DNA of 64,000 bases from Girardia tigrina (taxonomy: Eukaryota > Platyhelminthes > Tricladida > Dugesiidae). The stretch spans positions 26,033 through 90,032 of the forward strand of contig MQRK01211181.1 of NCBI GenBank assembly GCA_001938485.1. The letters run 5' to 3'. A program made the translations under genes and the position numbers. Positions 20,738-32,939 of the stretch are shown here, piece by piece. The first letter of the stretch is position 1; every line of letters begins with the position of its first letter. The notes beneath the pieces are model-generated. The model worked only from the letters and a program-made list of their open reading frames with translations, was not told the DNA's origin and ran no database searches.

Positions 20738-22072
20738 CAGGGTGAGTCAGAAGTCGCCGAGCAGTCATTATATTAGTGATCCAAGTGTACAAAAATGAGT
20801 TTACATCGATCAGTCGGTTGATTTCTTGGTGTAAACTCACTAAGAAGATCATGTGAACACATCTTACAAATAGTCAATTTAAGTCGATAATTTAATATTT
20901 ATAGTCGATAATTTCATCATTTAACAAACCTTAAAAATGGCAGAGTCAAATAATTCCAAACTAATAACTGAAGAACGCGTATTTCTCATAAAAATATTTT
21001 ATAAAACGGACAACAAAAGTGAAACATGTTGACGATTCCAAGAAAAATTTGGTAGGACAGTTAAAAGAGACGCAATAGCGAATCTAATTTACCACTTTGA
21101 AATAACTGGTTCCTGTGAAGATCTTCCTAGATGTGGTAGACCTAAATCTGTTTGCAACTCTGAAAACAAACAAATTATTACATATTGTTTTACGAATAGT
21201 CCTCGAAAATCTACCAGACAAGCATCACAAGAGCTTAGCATTTCTCAAACTTCAATTGTCAGGCTCCTGCACGATGCTCATTTAAAACCTTACCGTCCAC
21301 ATTTACTCCACTCCTTGAATGAAGATGATTATGACCGTCGAGTTGAATTATTTCAGATTTTTCAACAACTTTACCACGAGGACGCTACATTTCCGGAGAA
21401 GATTATTTGGAGTGATGAGCTTAACAGACAGGTCAATCGTCACAATTCTGTTTACTGGGCCCATGAAAATCAGCATGAAATCCTAAAAAAAGAAGTCAAC
21501 GCAGTTGGTGTCGCAGTTTGGATAGGAATCACTGCTTCCGGTCTGTTAGGGCCGTTTTTCTTTGAAGGTTCTGTGACAGGTAATAGTTACGTGTCAATGC
21601 TTAACAATAATTTTATACCCTGTGTGAAGAACTGGCCGCTTGGGGAGATGTGGTTTCAACAAGATGGTGCACCTCCCCATTACAGCATTGTAGCGCGAAA
21701 CTGGCTCAACAACAACTTTCCAAACAGATGGATTGGTCGCCGCGATTCCATCGAGTATCCTCCTCGCTCTCCAGACCTTACTCCTCCTGATTTCTTTCTT
21801 TGGGGTGTGTTAAAGAATTCAGTGTATGCCAAAAAGCCGGGAACAATAGATCAGCTTGTGACAATGATAATGAATTCTTGAACAGAAATTCGTGATGATT
21901 TATGCCGAAGTGCTTGCTATTCTGTCGTTCGAAGGACTGCAAAATGCATTGAAGAAGGCGGCTAACATTTTGAGCATTTACTCCGTTAGATTATGTACTC
22001 AATTTTAATGTAACAATAAATTTAATTTTTAAAACCTGTGTCGTTTTGACTGTCCGGTGACTTCTGACTCAC
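20738..22072 (+). mobile_element. DD41D (rosa-like) mariner element, nearly complete
   Basis: The left end is CAGGGTGAGTCAGAAGTCGC preceded by TA. The right end, reverse-complemented, is GTGAGTCAGAAGTCACCGG, with TA just outside. The inverted repeats match over about 25 bp, but the right terminus has lost its outermost 4 bases. The length of 1335 bp is typical. One transposase frame fills it. Confidence 0.85.
20937..21965 (+). pseudogene. DD41D mariner transposase with two in-frame TGA codons
   Basis: A single frame of about 342 codons starts MAESNNSKLITEERVFLIKI, with an HTH region to about residue 115 (DLPRCGRPK, then RQASQELSISQTSIVRLL). Catalytic acids are D160 (WSDELN), D243 (FQQDGAPPH) and D285 (PPDFFLWG). 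The 41 residues between the last two define the DD41D (rosa) group of the IS630-Tc1-mariner superfamily. TGA occurs at codon 32 (21030-21032, in ...SETC-stop-RF) and at 21879-21881. Both could be CGA to TGA transitions. Everything else is open and conserved, so inactivation looks recent. The start is the first ATG, placed before the HTH as in relatives. Confidence 0.9.
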
Positions 22073-22581
22073 TATCAAACTTATTTGAAATTAATGCATA
22101 CTGTATATGCTTTTCGTTTAGATATCTTCATTCTTCCTGAACGTGTCAAAGAATTTTAGTGGCATGGAAGTAAAACTAAGAGACATATTAAATTATTGGT
22201 ATTTATCTATCAGTAATAATTCTTGCAAAGACTTTGCCCCCTAAGTCTAATGAAAATATTTCATGGTAGTCATTTAATTTCTTTTTAGATTCCTTTTCGT
22301 TACTTGATACTCATCATCCTATCCAGATGGATGATTAATATTTTAATTCTTATTATCTGAAAATATGTAATGTTTAAATTTATTTTTAATTTAAAATACT
22401 TGTAAAATTTTAAATAAGTTAATTAATTTTATTTACAATTTTCAAATAAATAAATTGAATTATTTTTTTTAATAAATTAATACTCCTTTTTATTTTTAAC
22501 CAATAAAATTTTGAATAAATATTTTTACAATATATAAAATTCTTCATTTGTTCAGATAATAATATTAAAGTCATTAATCAA
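22073..22581. other. AT-rich noncoding stretch
   Basis: No recognised feature. Confidence 0.4.
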
Positions 22582-23155
22582 TTAATTAATATTCAATCGT
22601 ACGAAAGATTTCCTTATTCTCTCTCTGATATCTGTCTCACGAGTTCCGTAAGAAGATATTATTGAACCAAGGTAACTGAACTCGGTAACCCACTCGATTC
22701 CAGATGTCATCTTGCAACCTGCCGTGTGTATTTTCGAGTCACCATTTAGATTTATAATCTTGGTCTTTTTTATGTTGATCTTTAAACCTACTTGCTGGAA
22801 CACTCTGTTTAGAATACGCAGATTTCTTGTTAACCTATTATAGTCTTTGTCAATGAGACAAAGGTCATCTGCATACGCTAAATGATTGATTTTCAGTTTG
22901 GTTCCGTCCTCATTTCGTAATTGTAACCCTCTTGTCATCCCATTTGCTTCTGCTAGTTTGAGTGCTCTGTCAAACACAACATTAAACATAAATCGGTCCC
23001 AGGACACAAATTTCTTGTTGATTCAATCATCATATTTTGGACGAATTTGGCTTTGCTGTTGTTACTCGTCCAAATCGAGGTAGACGTCAACGAGAAGAAC
23101 CCACCTATTTGATTGTTCCAATGGAAGTCGTAATATTTCAGTACTCGCGACAATG
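22582..23155 (-). pseudogene. LINE reverse-transcriptase fragment
   Basis: The minus frame carries FNVVFDRALKLAEANG, then INHLAYADDLCLI, the RT catalytic YADD box with upstream palm residues. QQVGLKINIKKTKIINLNG and FSYLGSIISSYGTRETDIRE follow, which are classic LINE RT block 5-7 features. The piece upstream (about 23010-23155) reads like the preceding fingers region (SKAKFVQNM) but in other frames. It lacks an endonuclease and 3' end, so it is a broken internal fragment. Confidence 0.85.
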
Positions 23156-26100
23156 AACAAACGTTTTTGAATAGGTTTGAAATTTTGTAAATTTTTTCTT
23201 AACCGGAACCGGAATTACCTTTATTAAATGGTCGAATTGCAGGATATCCGGATTTTAACTGTGACTACTTAATTTTAATCAATTCATTTTTTATAAATCT
23301 ATCAGGAAAAGAATATTTAAAAATAATTAAACACACGAAAAGATTAATTTATGTAAAATTAATTTTTATTTTCTTCATTAATTGTTTCCTATTATTTAAC
23401 AAGAAAAATAAATTTAGTTTTGTAATAAGTTTTTTTAGGGAAAAAATAACTTCTTCAATTAAAAAATAATTTAAATGCAAATTTGTCACAACAACTGACA
23501 AAACGGGGGGCTCGGTCAGTCCGAGAAAAAGCAATTAGTGTTATTAAGTCTCCCATATCAATTTAAATGAAACATAACTTAGACAATTATGATTTTATCA
23601 TATTTCTATTTTTATAAAATATAAATAAATTATTTATATTTTTCCAAAAAAATTCGCGCGATTTTTCCAAATTATTAGAATTTTTGTCGAAATTTGATAA
23701 TAAATTATGACAAACAATTAATTTTATAATCTTTTGTTTGAATAATGTCAGATATAATTTGGTAAATTGTAACTTTAATATTAATATTTACAGTGATGAC
23801 TTCTGTTCCGGTTTCGGAATTAATTTAAACAATTAAAAAAAACTAAAATTTAGTTTTTTTTAATTATATTATTAAATAATTGATGGAAAAATAAAATTAA
23901 TAGTAAAAAATAATAATTATTATAGTTATTTATAAAATTGGTGTTTGTTTTACTGCATCAATGTCAGTTATTTTTGTTGAAATTGATTTGTTGTCGTGAG
24001 AGATATTTTCCGATTTTTGAATGAAATTGTGTAAACTGTGTTCGTAATGTGAAACAAATAAATTCTTTTTACTATTGACTTAATTTTTTTGACTTTGAGA
24101 AGTGAATTAACAGTTTCAAATGGGTTTTAATTATATTGAATAGTTTGTCATATAAAAATCACATCTGATGAGAATATTCCTTTTAATACGATTGATTTTG
24201 ATTTGTGTTCAGTGAGAAAGAAACTTTTCGATCAAAATTTAGCCTAAAATTTAAAACAAACTCGTAATCAAATTTAAAAATGTCAAATAGACAATGAAAA
24301 TTTAATAGTTTTAGCTGTGATAGTCAAGCAGACCTACTTGAATCATAGTGATATTCACAAATTTACGAATTCGATTAAAAATTTGGTTTTACAAACCAAT
24401 AAAAGCTTGAGTTTACTGTCTATTTGGAAACGATTGGACAGATATGGTGCCATAGGTAGTGCAATCACTCTGGAAACTTCGGCCCTGTCGGTTCATCCAG
24501 AGGTAGCAGGGAAAAGTTCTGGTTGAGGAGAGCGATAGTGCACCCTTTCATTTAAATGGGTGAAGAGAGATCACAATTATACCATTTTGAGAGCTCTGTT
24601 TCGATAAATCGATCAAGCCTGTGTCGGAAATCTTTTGAAAGACTAAATATGACACTTGCACCTTCTTCGCGCCTTATGTTTATAAATCTCCATCACAAAT
24701 TCTAGAAACATTATGTCGAGTCCCACGATATGGAAAACCACATCAACTTCATTGCATCAAATGAAACCATCAAATCAAATATTACTTCTTATTTTGATTG
24801 TAAAGAAATGTATTGTGAGGACCTGGCGCACTCTTAAAATTTTTGAATATTTAAAATAAGAAAATATCTAAAATCAAAAGTTTTTGAAAAGAATTATAAT
24901 TAAAATATCTCTAATTAATTTTAAAATGTGCATCTCAAAATAATTTAATGAAATTTTATTTGTTAAAATGTATGTTTTAAATTATTCGTTAAATAATTGA
25001 TTTTTTAAAAAAATAGTTAATTTAAAAAAAAAATATAAAAGCGAAAGAAAATTATATGTTTTACAATTAATTTTAAAAAGTTATTCTCATAAATAATTTA
25101 AGGAAATTTTATTTGTTAAAAAAAAATAAGTTTGAAATTATTTGTTAAATAATTGATTTTTAAAAATCATTGATTTTTTAAATATGAATAACTTTGAGAA
25201 TTATTTGTAGTTAAATTCTGTAGATTTTGAAATTTATTTTAAATTAAATTTTATAAAATATTGAATGGATTTCTGCAAAATTATTTCAACTAAAAAGAAA
25301 GTAAAAAAATAAATTCAACAATGTAAAAATAACGACTTTAATAAATAACTTATCAGTATTTTTATGTATATTTAATCTGGTCGAAAAGAAAAAAAAGAAA
25401 AAATCCTCAAAAAACTGTTTAAATAATTGGTAATTGTTATAAAAATAATGTTTTGCGTTTTAATGAATCCAATTCTTGACCAAGATCCCGACATGTATTA
25501 AATAAATAAATTTAATGAAAAAAAACGATAAAATGACCGAAAATAAACATAAGAATGAAACATTTCTTAATGACCAAATTCAAAACCATATTTCCTGAGA
25601 ATTAGCATTTAATAGTGTTATTTAGTGGTAAAACCAAAGGAAATTATCGTATGTCAATGCTGTGAGAAAATATTATTCTGTATTTTATTCACTTGAGAGA
25701 CAAATATTTGTTTATATTTCTGATATTGTATTTTATGAGACTTTTTTGTTACAATAACTGTGATGTATTTGTTGGTAGATTAGAGTCCATGATACTGTGA
25801 CAGACAACTATATCTTTTATTTCTAAAGCAAAATAAAGGATAGAAATAAAAAAATTTAAAATCCAATCAAATTTTTAAAATTAAGTTTAAGAAGCATAAA
25901 ACTATATATATTGAATTCTTTAGTTTCGGTGTCTCATGATAACGAAGCGACAAAACCAGACACCAGACACTCCGGCAAAGAATATTATTTATTGCCCCTT
26001 CATCAAATACTCTTCTCTAAAGACAACAATCTATAATTAAGAATGAATCCATCTGTTATTCCTGAATTACTTTTAAATAAAATGTTTTTTCTATTTTAAT

Positions 26101-26354
26101 GAGTTATTTTAATGTAAATATTTTTCTTTTATATATTCACTCATTTTTGAACAATTTATTAGAGGTTAAAACTTTCTGAAGTTATCTCAATATTCATTTA
26201 ATATAATTTGTGTTTAATGGATATCAATTTTTATTTTCAACCAGAAAAAGTATTTTTTACATCCATTAAATTTTCAAATTTACAAACTCTTATTTAAATT
26301 TCTTGTCCATTTTCGGAATTGTTAAATCTCCTTTATACACACATATATATATAC
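23156..26354. other. Long AT-rich stretch with one unexplained block
   Basis: Mostly very AT-rich with no features. About 24300-24720 is less AT-rich and includes an unrecognised 69-codon frame (IWKRLDRYGAIGSAITLETS). I cannot assign it. Confidence 0.35.
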
Positions 26355-27293
26355 ACCGCCCTACCAAAAGTCACCGACCACCGGTGTGTTCGCAGTAATG
26401 AGAGATTATGAGAATTTTTAAACGAATGATATATTTACAAAAAATAGAATGTATANNNNNNNNNNNNNNNNNNNNNNNNNNNNNNNNNNNNNNNNNNNNN
26501 NNNNNNNNNNNNNNNNNNNNNNNNNNNNNNNNNNNNNNNNNNNNNNNNNNNNNNNNNNNNNNNNNNNNNNNNNNNNNNNNNNNNNNNNNNNNNNNNNNNN
26601 NNNNNNNNNNNNNNNNNNNNNNNNNNNNNNNNNNNNNNNNNNNNNNNNNNNNNNNNNNNNNNNNNNNNNNNNNNNNNNNNNNNNNNNNNNNNNNNNNNNN
26701 NNNNNNNNNNNNNNNNNNNNNNNNNNNNNNNNNNNNNNNNNNNNNNNNNNNNNNNNNNNNNNNNNNNNNNNNNNNNNNNNNNNNNNNNNNNNNNNNNNNN
26801 NNNNNNNNNNNNNNNNNNNNNNNNNNNNNNNNNNNNNNNNNNNNNNNNNNNNNNNNNNNNNNNNNNNNNNNNNNNNNNNNNNNNNNNNNNNNNNNNNNNN
26901 NNNNNNNNNNNNNNNNNNNNNNNNNNNNNNNNNNNNNNNNNNNNNNNNNNNNNNNNNNNNNNNNNNNNNNNNNNNNNNNNNNNNNNNNNNNNNNNNNNNN
27001 NNNNNNNNNNNNNNNNNNNNNNNNNNNNNNNNNNNNNNNNNNNNNNNNNNNNNNNNNNNNNNNNNNNNNNNNNNNNNNNNNNNNNNNNNNNNNNNNNNNN
27101 NNNNNNNNNNNNNNNNNNNNNNNNNNNNNNNNNNNNNNNNNNNNNNNNNNNNNNNNNNNNNNNNNNNNNNNNNNNNNNNNNNNNNNNNNNNNNNNNNNNN
27201 NNNNNNNNNNNNNNAGAGATGCGGTTCTATCAAAAATTCTCATAATCTCTCATTACTGCGAACACACCGGTGGTCGGTGACTTTTGGTAGGGC

Positions 27294-27296
<3 letters not shown>
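26355..27296. mobile_element. DNA transposon with perfect 65-bp TIRs; interior is an assembly gap
   Basis: 26355-26419 and 27232-27296 are perfect inverted copies, starting ACCGCCCTACCAAAAGTCAC. TA-rich flanks fit a TA target. The general form (CxxxxCCTACCAAAAGT) resembles Tc1-type ends. The interior is almost entirely Ns, so coding content is unknown. Perfect TIRs suggest a young insertion that the assembler could not resolve. Confidence 0.85.
26456..27214. other. Assembly gap (759 Ns)
   Basis: Unknown bases. All open frames spanning it are artefacts. The gap length may be an estimate. Confidence 0.99.

Positions 27297-27332
<36 letters not shown>
27296..27332. repeat. (TA)n microsatellite
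   Basis: About 18 TA units next to the transposon end. The insertion may have used this TA tract as its target. Confidence 0.9.
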
Positions 27333-27338
<6 letters not shown>

Positions 27339-27706
27339 ACTTTTTTACAAGTATTATGACTTAACAATCTTCCGTCAATCTTCTTTAACATATTTATTAG
27401 GGGAATATATTAATTTACAAACAAATTTTCTGATACATGTTCAAATAAAAAAAATTATATTTGGTTGATAAGTATATTAAAATTATTTCAACGAGAGATA
27501 TATCAATTAGTTTATTTGAAAAAGTTGATACCAATTGGCAAGTTTTAACTTAATTTGATGTTATAAGCGGTCAAAGAACCGTTGTTTTGTTAAAATATAT
27601 TATTTTTTACCATAAGGGCTTGACACTGTTTTTAGAATAGCGAGACAGAACATTTAGTAACTTTTATTTACTTATCCTGAGCAATAATCATTTATGCAGT
27701 ACGTGG
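27333..27706. other. Noncoding stretch
   Basis: AT-rich, no recognised feature. Confidence 0.4.
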
Positions 27707-28775
27707 TGTGTTCAATAAGTATCCGGTCTGGCAAATAAAACGAATTCCAAAAGATGTCATATTTATAACACAACAAGCTTAATGTATGTAAGTATCAATT
27801 TTCAATATATTGTCCATTTCGCTCCACGACACTTCCACGTACGAATAATAAACTCAAAAAAAACGTTCTTATGAAAATTTCTTGGGGGCAAGTGGTGCAG
27901 AAATCCTCCGCGGAAACCTTCAAATCATGTTTGGATCCAAACTGGATGCCACTCAAATTTTCTCTGTACGAAATTTTTACCTTGCTGTGGAGGGTTCAAA
28001 AGCATTAGTGCCGCACCTTCAATAGCAGTTCGAGAAATGTCCAATGTGTGCACTGGCACATTGCCATGGAGAAACCATAGTGTTGTGTTCATCTGCTTCC
28101 ATCTATTATTTCTCGCTGTTTCTACGAGTTGGCAGTAATTGACAGCGTTGCTGATTATGCATTCATCCTTGAAATCCATGAGAATAACACCTTTATGATC
28201 TAAGAAAATGTAAAATATCATAACCATGACTTCACAGATGGCGTCTGTCCAGACAGTTTACTCTCTGCTGACTCAGGCTTTGTTTCCGACAAATATATAT
28301 TGAATGAGGTTTCATCCTCTGTAATTAAATTTGCCAGGAAAGTCTCACCATGCTGGGCCCTCAGGTTCAAGTTGTTCTGAATACACTCCAAACGAATTCA
28401 TATCATTCCACCAGTGAAGAAGTAGGTACAAATGTGGAGCACAGTTTTCTGATATCCATGGATTTCAATTTTGCGTGGGCTGTAATAACACTGATGTTGA
28501 GAATCGTTCCCAGAATTTCCATGGTTATTCGAATCTCTTCTTGGTCTTCCATTTTCTCCTATTTTTCTTCAACTACATCAAAAGTTTCTGGTTGGATACC
28601 TGATTTTTCTTTTGAACGCCTTTAAACTCTCTGACCCAATATTTAACAGTTATCACAGATAAGGAGTCATGTCGATAAGTTGACTGCAAAAGATATTAGA
28701 TTTCATTGCACGTCTCCTTCTGCTACAGAAAGAAGTTGATAACGCTGCGATATTCGATTGAACTAATAAAAAGGA
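27707..28775 (-). pseudogene. mariner transposase relic (DD34D type)
   Basis: The left end (GTGTGTTCAATAAGTATCCG at 27707-27726) resembles irritans-type mariner termini. Minus-strand frames give ITEDETSFNIYLSETKPESA (first catalytic D), then IFYIFLDHKGVILMDF and LWFLHGNVPVHT, equivalent to the second catalytic block (LLHDNAxxH). The N-terminal HTH lies near 28640-28760. Several frameshifts and stops are present, and the second catalytic D reads as G. An old copy just downstream (in map terms) of the receptor gene. Confidence 0.8.
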
Positions 28776-28845
28776 AATGTTTGTAAAAATATTTATTTAT
28801 AATATAAAATGTCCATCTCGAACAATATAAAAACTCAGTAAAAAA

Positions 28846-29814
28846 CTATTTAGTCATATATAAAGCTTCTAAGTCTATTGGGAAATTTTCCTCCAATGTT
28901 GTCCTTGATCTGTAAAGAAGATCGAGAACTGGCCGACTAAAAATAAAATTGACAGCAATAAACAGAGTTTGCAAGGAGCAGCACAGTGTAAACACATGCC
29001 ACAATGCTGGACTGATAAGATGCGTTGCGGCACCCCCAATCGTCCAAATCAATAAATAAGTGAAAACTAATTTACAACACATTTTATATCTCGCCGACAA
29101 TTCTTGATTTTGAAAAAGAATAATTCTATCTTCCCGGGTTTTATTACAACTCATAACGTAAATAGCTATTAGAACGAAAATAGTTGTCAAAATTCCAATG
29201 AAAATCGGAATGTAAAAAAACAAATCCATGTAGATTGTGTTCGTAAAACTGCACTCGATTTCATGTTTAAAAGTTTCTATAATTTTCGGGTTGAGATCCA
29301 GCAAATTATCCATGTAAGACTTAAAGTAGCAGCATAGAGCCGGTAGAAGAAAGGAAACTAATGCTCCCCAGAAATATTGTACACAATCGAATAATTTGAA
29401 TGTCGATGCTGTATGACAACCCCTGTACATAACTAAGCATATCTGACAAGAGGTTGCTAGATTCCAGTAGATTGAGGAAACGAAACTGAATTGGGATACG
29501 GATTCCATTATCAGTCTTTTATGAATCCAGTTATAGTTAGAAATATACTGAATTGTTTTAATGTCCATGCTGCAAGTGGTCATGAAGAAAATATACGAAA
29601 ATGCCATCATATATAAATTGGTTAAAATAAACGATCCGTAAAGCGTCCGTATATTACGTATACATGTAACGAAAAGGCAATGCATCCCCATTGTTAAAAT
29701 AGCAACAACAAAACAAACTTTACTAACGGCTGAAGGTTGAAACAGCGCGGTTGAGTTATCTCGACATCGCATAAACTCAAATTCAGATTTAAAGTTAGAG
29801 CTATTACATTCCAT
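28846..29814 (-). CDS. Seven-transmembrane receptor (GPR157/cAMP-receptor-like)
   Basis: A 322-aa protein from one uninterrupted frame, predicted to be a plasma-membrane GPCR. It has a short Asn-rich N-terminus with two N-glycosylation sequons (residues 4 and 20) and no signal peptide. Hydrophobic helices lie at about 30-52, 58-80, 105-131, 145-163, 195-221, 245-264 and 272-294, followed by a ~28-residue tail. TM3 (SFVSSIYWNLATSCQICLVM), TM6 (KLVFTYLLIWTIGGAATHLI) and TM7 (LQTLFIAVNFIFSRPVLDLL) resemble the cAMP-receptor/GPR157 group and, less closely, secretin/Methuselah receptors. The DRY and NPxxY motifs of rhodopsin-type receptors are absent. C188 in extracellular loop 2 may form a disulfide. 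The ATG at 29814 is the first in frame with suitable spacing. Single-exon structure could reflect an intronless family or a retrocopy. The ligand is unknown. This is the only intact host-type gene here. Confidence 0.8.
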   Translation of the reverse strand: MECNSSNFKSEFEFMRCRDNSTALFQPSAVSKVCFVVAILTMGMHCLFVTCIRNIRTLYGSFILTNLYMMAFSYIFFMTTCSMDIKTIQYISNYNWIHKRLIMESVSQFSFVSSIYWNLATSCQICLVMYRGCHTASTFKLFDCVQYFWGALVSFLLPALCCYFKSYMDNLLDLNPKIIETFKHEIECSFTNTIYMDLFFYIPIFIGILTTIFVLIAIYVMSCNKTREDRIILFQNQELSARYKMCCKLVFTYLLIWTIGGAATHLISPALWHVFTLCCSLQTLFIAVNFIFSRPVLDLLYRSRTTLEENFPIDLEALYMTK

Positions 29815-29956
29815 TGCTTTTCTAATAAAATTTCTTCGGGATAATTAATTTATCATTCATACAGCTTTAGATTTACTAGTTTAGAAATTGTCCAATAGGA
29901 ATATCAATATTTCAAGAAATATAATTTATTTATATTATTATGAATGAATATTCATT

Positions 29957-29996
<40 letters not shown>

Positions 29997-30429
29997 CAAG
30001 GGGTACAATAGCTGTCCATGAACTTTTAAGTTATGGTGTTTTCTCTGCTTTGTAAAAGATAATTTCTTCTCTAATTTTGCTGAGGGAAGATTTATCATCA
30101 AATATTTGTCTTACGAAACAAGAAGTACAAATAAATAAAAGAATCAATAAAAAGAGATTTGCTGAGTTAATTAAAACGTATATAAAAATGAGCTTCAATG
30201 AATATTTGAAGAAAAAAATTATTGTTCATAGAAATAAATAAAAAAATTCAACTTATTAATTAAAACATAACGAAATTAATTATGTCTTTAATAATTTATC
30301 TTTTTCATAAAATGATGAAGAAATTAATTAACAAAATATTATTGCAGGGTTGCTAAGAAATATAAATCAAAAATTCAATTAATATAAAAACAAAATAAAA
30401 TTTAATAATTTACCAAAGTCTCAAGAAAA
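29815..30429. other. Upstream flank of the receptor gene
   Basis: AT-rich with a (TA)n tract at about 29963-29993. No clear promoter element can be assigned. Confidence 0.4.
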
Positions 30430-31365
30430 AAGACAAACAGTGAATTTTGAAGTTTCAAAACTTCTAAGAACTTATGTCCTGAAAGGGTACACTGTAGCCA
30501 AGATCGCCTCTAAACTTGATCAATCAATTTGCTTCATTTAAGCAGGATTCATAGGATAAAAGATGTAAATGATGAAAAGGAAATAAAAAACATTCTTTGC
30601 CACTCGGAAGGAAACTAGTTGGGTGTACTGTGGGATGTAATTAATTATCAAATATAGTACAAAACGATCCTGCTTTAAATTAAAAACGGTATTGCTAAAT
30701 AAATGAAAGAGGAGAGGTTTAAAGTAAGTCGTGTGCTGTCTGTAACTATTTAAAGAAATTGGAAATTACAAGAAAAGGAGCAGTAAAATTTCTTGACAAA
30801 AGAAATAAGAGTGAGTTGATCCCAATGAGAACAGCTTTCGCTATACGATATAGTCTATAATATAATAAATATAATAGATGTAATTTAATTTATTTAGATG
30901 AAACAGTAGGGGATTTACATACTTCTTCAAAGTACACGTACAGTCCAAAAACGTCACCCACGTGAATTATTGTGCCAATTACGAGAAGGAAAGCCATTTC
31001 GGTAATTGTATTCATTTCGAATTCTAGGCTTTTTAAATTACTAAGTAGTCAGTGGTTTATTCAATTCAGAAAATTTAATTGATTTTATACAACATTGTAA
31101 TAACGATGGAAATTTGACAAACAAAAAGATTGTAATGAGATTTTACAAAAGTAATTAAACACTTAAACTTCTAAAAAAATTAATACTTCTTACGATTTTG
31201 TACCTTCCTACAGCCCATAATTCAACCCGATTGAGGAAGCCTTAAGTGCAAAGAAGTCGTTATCATGACAAGCGACCATCTCAAACAAGTAGTGAAGAAG
31301 CTGAAAATTATTTAGCTGTTAAGTTAAATTTAGATGAACGTTGAATCGAATTTTGAAGATTTTGT
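30430..31365 (+). pseudogene. Tc1-like transposase relic
   Basis: The N-terminal part reads KLLRTYVLKGYTVAKIASKL (HTH-like). The middle, about 30890-31080, reads YLDETVGDLHTSSKYTYSPK (first catalytic D in xDExxxxL) and IIVPITRRKAISVIVFISNS. The end, about 31205-31265, reads FNPIEEALSAKKSLS after a decayed YSPQ. These are the catalytic blocks of a Tc1/IS630-type DDE transposase (xLDE...YSPQFNPIEE). Multiple stops and frame changes. Old. Confidence 0.75.
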
Positions 31366-32939
31366 TGAGCATATGCTTGTTTATTTGGATCATACATTTT
31401 CAGGACATCAATTTTGATTAAATTTTGGCCATTAAATGTTTTTAATAAGTTTTTTTTTATTGTGTAAGAATAATTTTAGTATATTTTCCATGTTATTTAT
31501 TTTATGAAATATTTTTGTAAAAATTAATCGACATGTGTACATAAATACTTTTTCAATAATTGAATATTTCACTCGCTCCATTTATTTGATTTTCTTTCTC
31601 TAAATTATTTGAATTTGTAATTTATATATCATCAAAATATTCAAAAATTTCATTAAAAAATATCATCAAAATGTTAAAAATAAAATACCTATTATTGGGT
31701 TCTTGATCAAAAGACGTTGTCATTAACACAAAACTTTATTTCTACCACAATTTGAGTTTTTTTAATCAAATATTTCCGAGGAACTTTTGTACATTCTTTT
31801 TACACAGACCATTATAAATAAGAATTGATATAAATATAAATATGGTTATTTTATTTTTTACGAATTAAAATTCTATACTTTTTTTAATAAAAAATTATAA
31901 ATTGAATTAAAATTTTGTCACAAAGATTTTTTTGCGTCTTTCATTAAATTTCAATTTTATTGTACCTTTAAATTTATCTGTTTCTCAATTAAATTTCCCA
32001 ATTCTATACAATAGCATTTTTCATTTCGTTTTCATAATAGTTTTAAAAATTACTTTGGATTTAGTAAAATAATATTTTGAAAATAGAATTTAAAATCGCA
32101 ATTTCGTTTAATTTAACAACTTTTAAATTACCTCTTTTTCTATATAAAAAATAAAATTATATTTCGATTAATAATTACGTTTTCAAAAATAAAATTAAAA
32201 CTGCATTTTCATTTAAGTCGATTTCATTGTTTTACAATTATAATTTGATTCCAATTACAATTTCCGAAAAAAATTATAATTACATTTTTAATTTACTTCG
32301 ATTTAATCGTGTAAAATAAAGTTACAAAAAATAGTTTAGTTTACTTTCATTTCGCAAATAAAAAATTAAACTTTATATTACTTTTGATTTTATTTCAATT
32401 AAATATTTTCATCAAATTTGAAATTAACTTTTTTACTTTATAATAAATCTTTTAATAAACCTACCGTAAAATTTATTTTATTTCTTACATAAATTAATTT
32501 TTACATTAAATTTCTGAAAATCTTATTTTAACATATCTATAAGAATATTTTACGGAATGTAATTGTTTAATTATTAATTTGATAAGATTGTAAATTCAAA
32601 AATTTTATGAACTCAACAGCGCTCCCAACACCTATTATCTTTGAAAACAATGCCCTCCATAAATATGATCATGGTCTTATTTTCTGGCACTTAAAAAATT
32701 GTTTTCCAAAAATTACGATTTTTATAAAAAAATGAATCAGATAAAATAGAACTAATGCAATTAATCTTTTGTTTTATAAGATTAAATTTATAGAAAAACT
32801 ATTTTAAATGATTAAATAATGAGTTATAAAAATTTATTTGTTAATTTCTTATTTTCATATCGAACTTCGTAAGCTTAATAATTTTATACTTATTCGCTTT
32901 CCAATTTTTTTTATGTTTGATGATTCATTATTTTTAGAT
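31366..32939. other. Extremely AT-rich stretch
   Basis: No coding seen. About 31692-31750 (TTATTGGGTTCTTGAT, then AAACTTTATTTCT) recurs in diverged form at about 40705-40765, so it belongs to a dispersed repeat, possibly a transposon end. Confidence 0.4.

Noticed and set aside
26371-27468. Long open frames of 270-339 codons on both strands
   Set aside because: They consist almost entirely of unknown residues from the N gap.
31840-32560. Apparent periodic A/T-rich pattern
   Set aside because: Simple composition bias. I could not define a repeat unit by eye.
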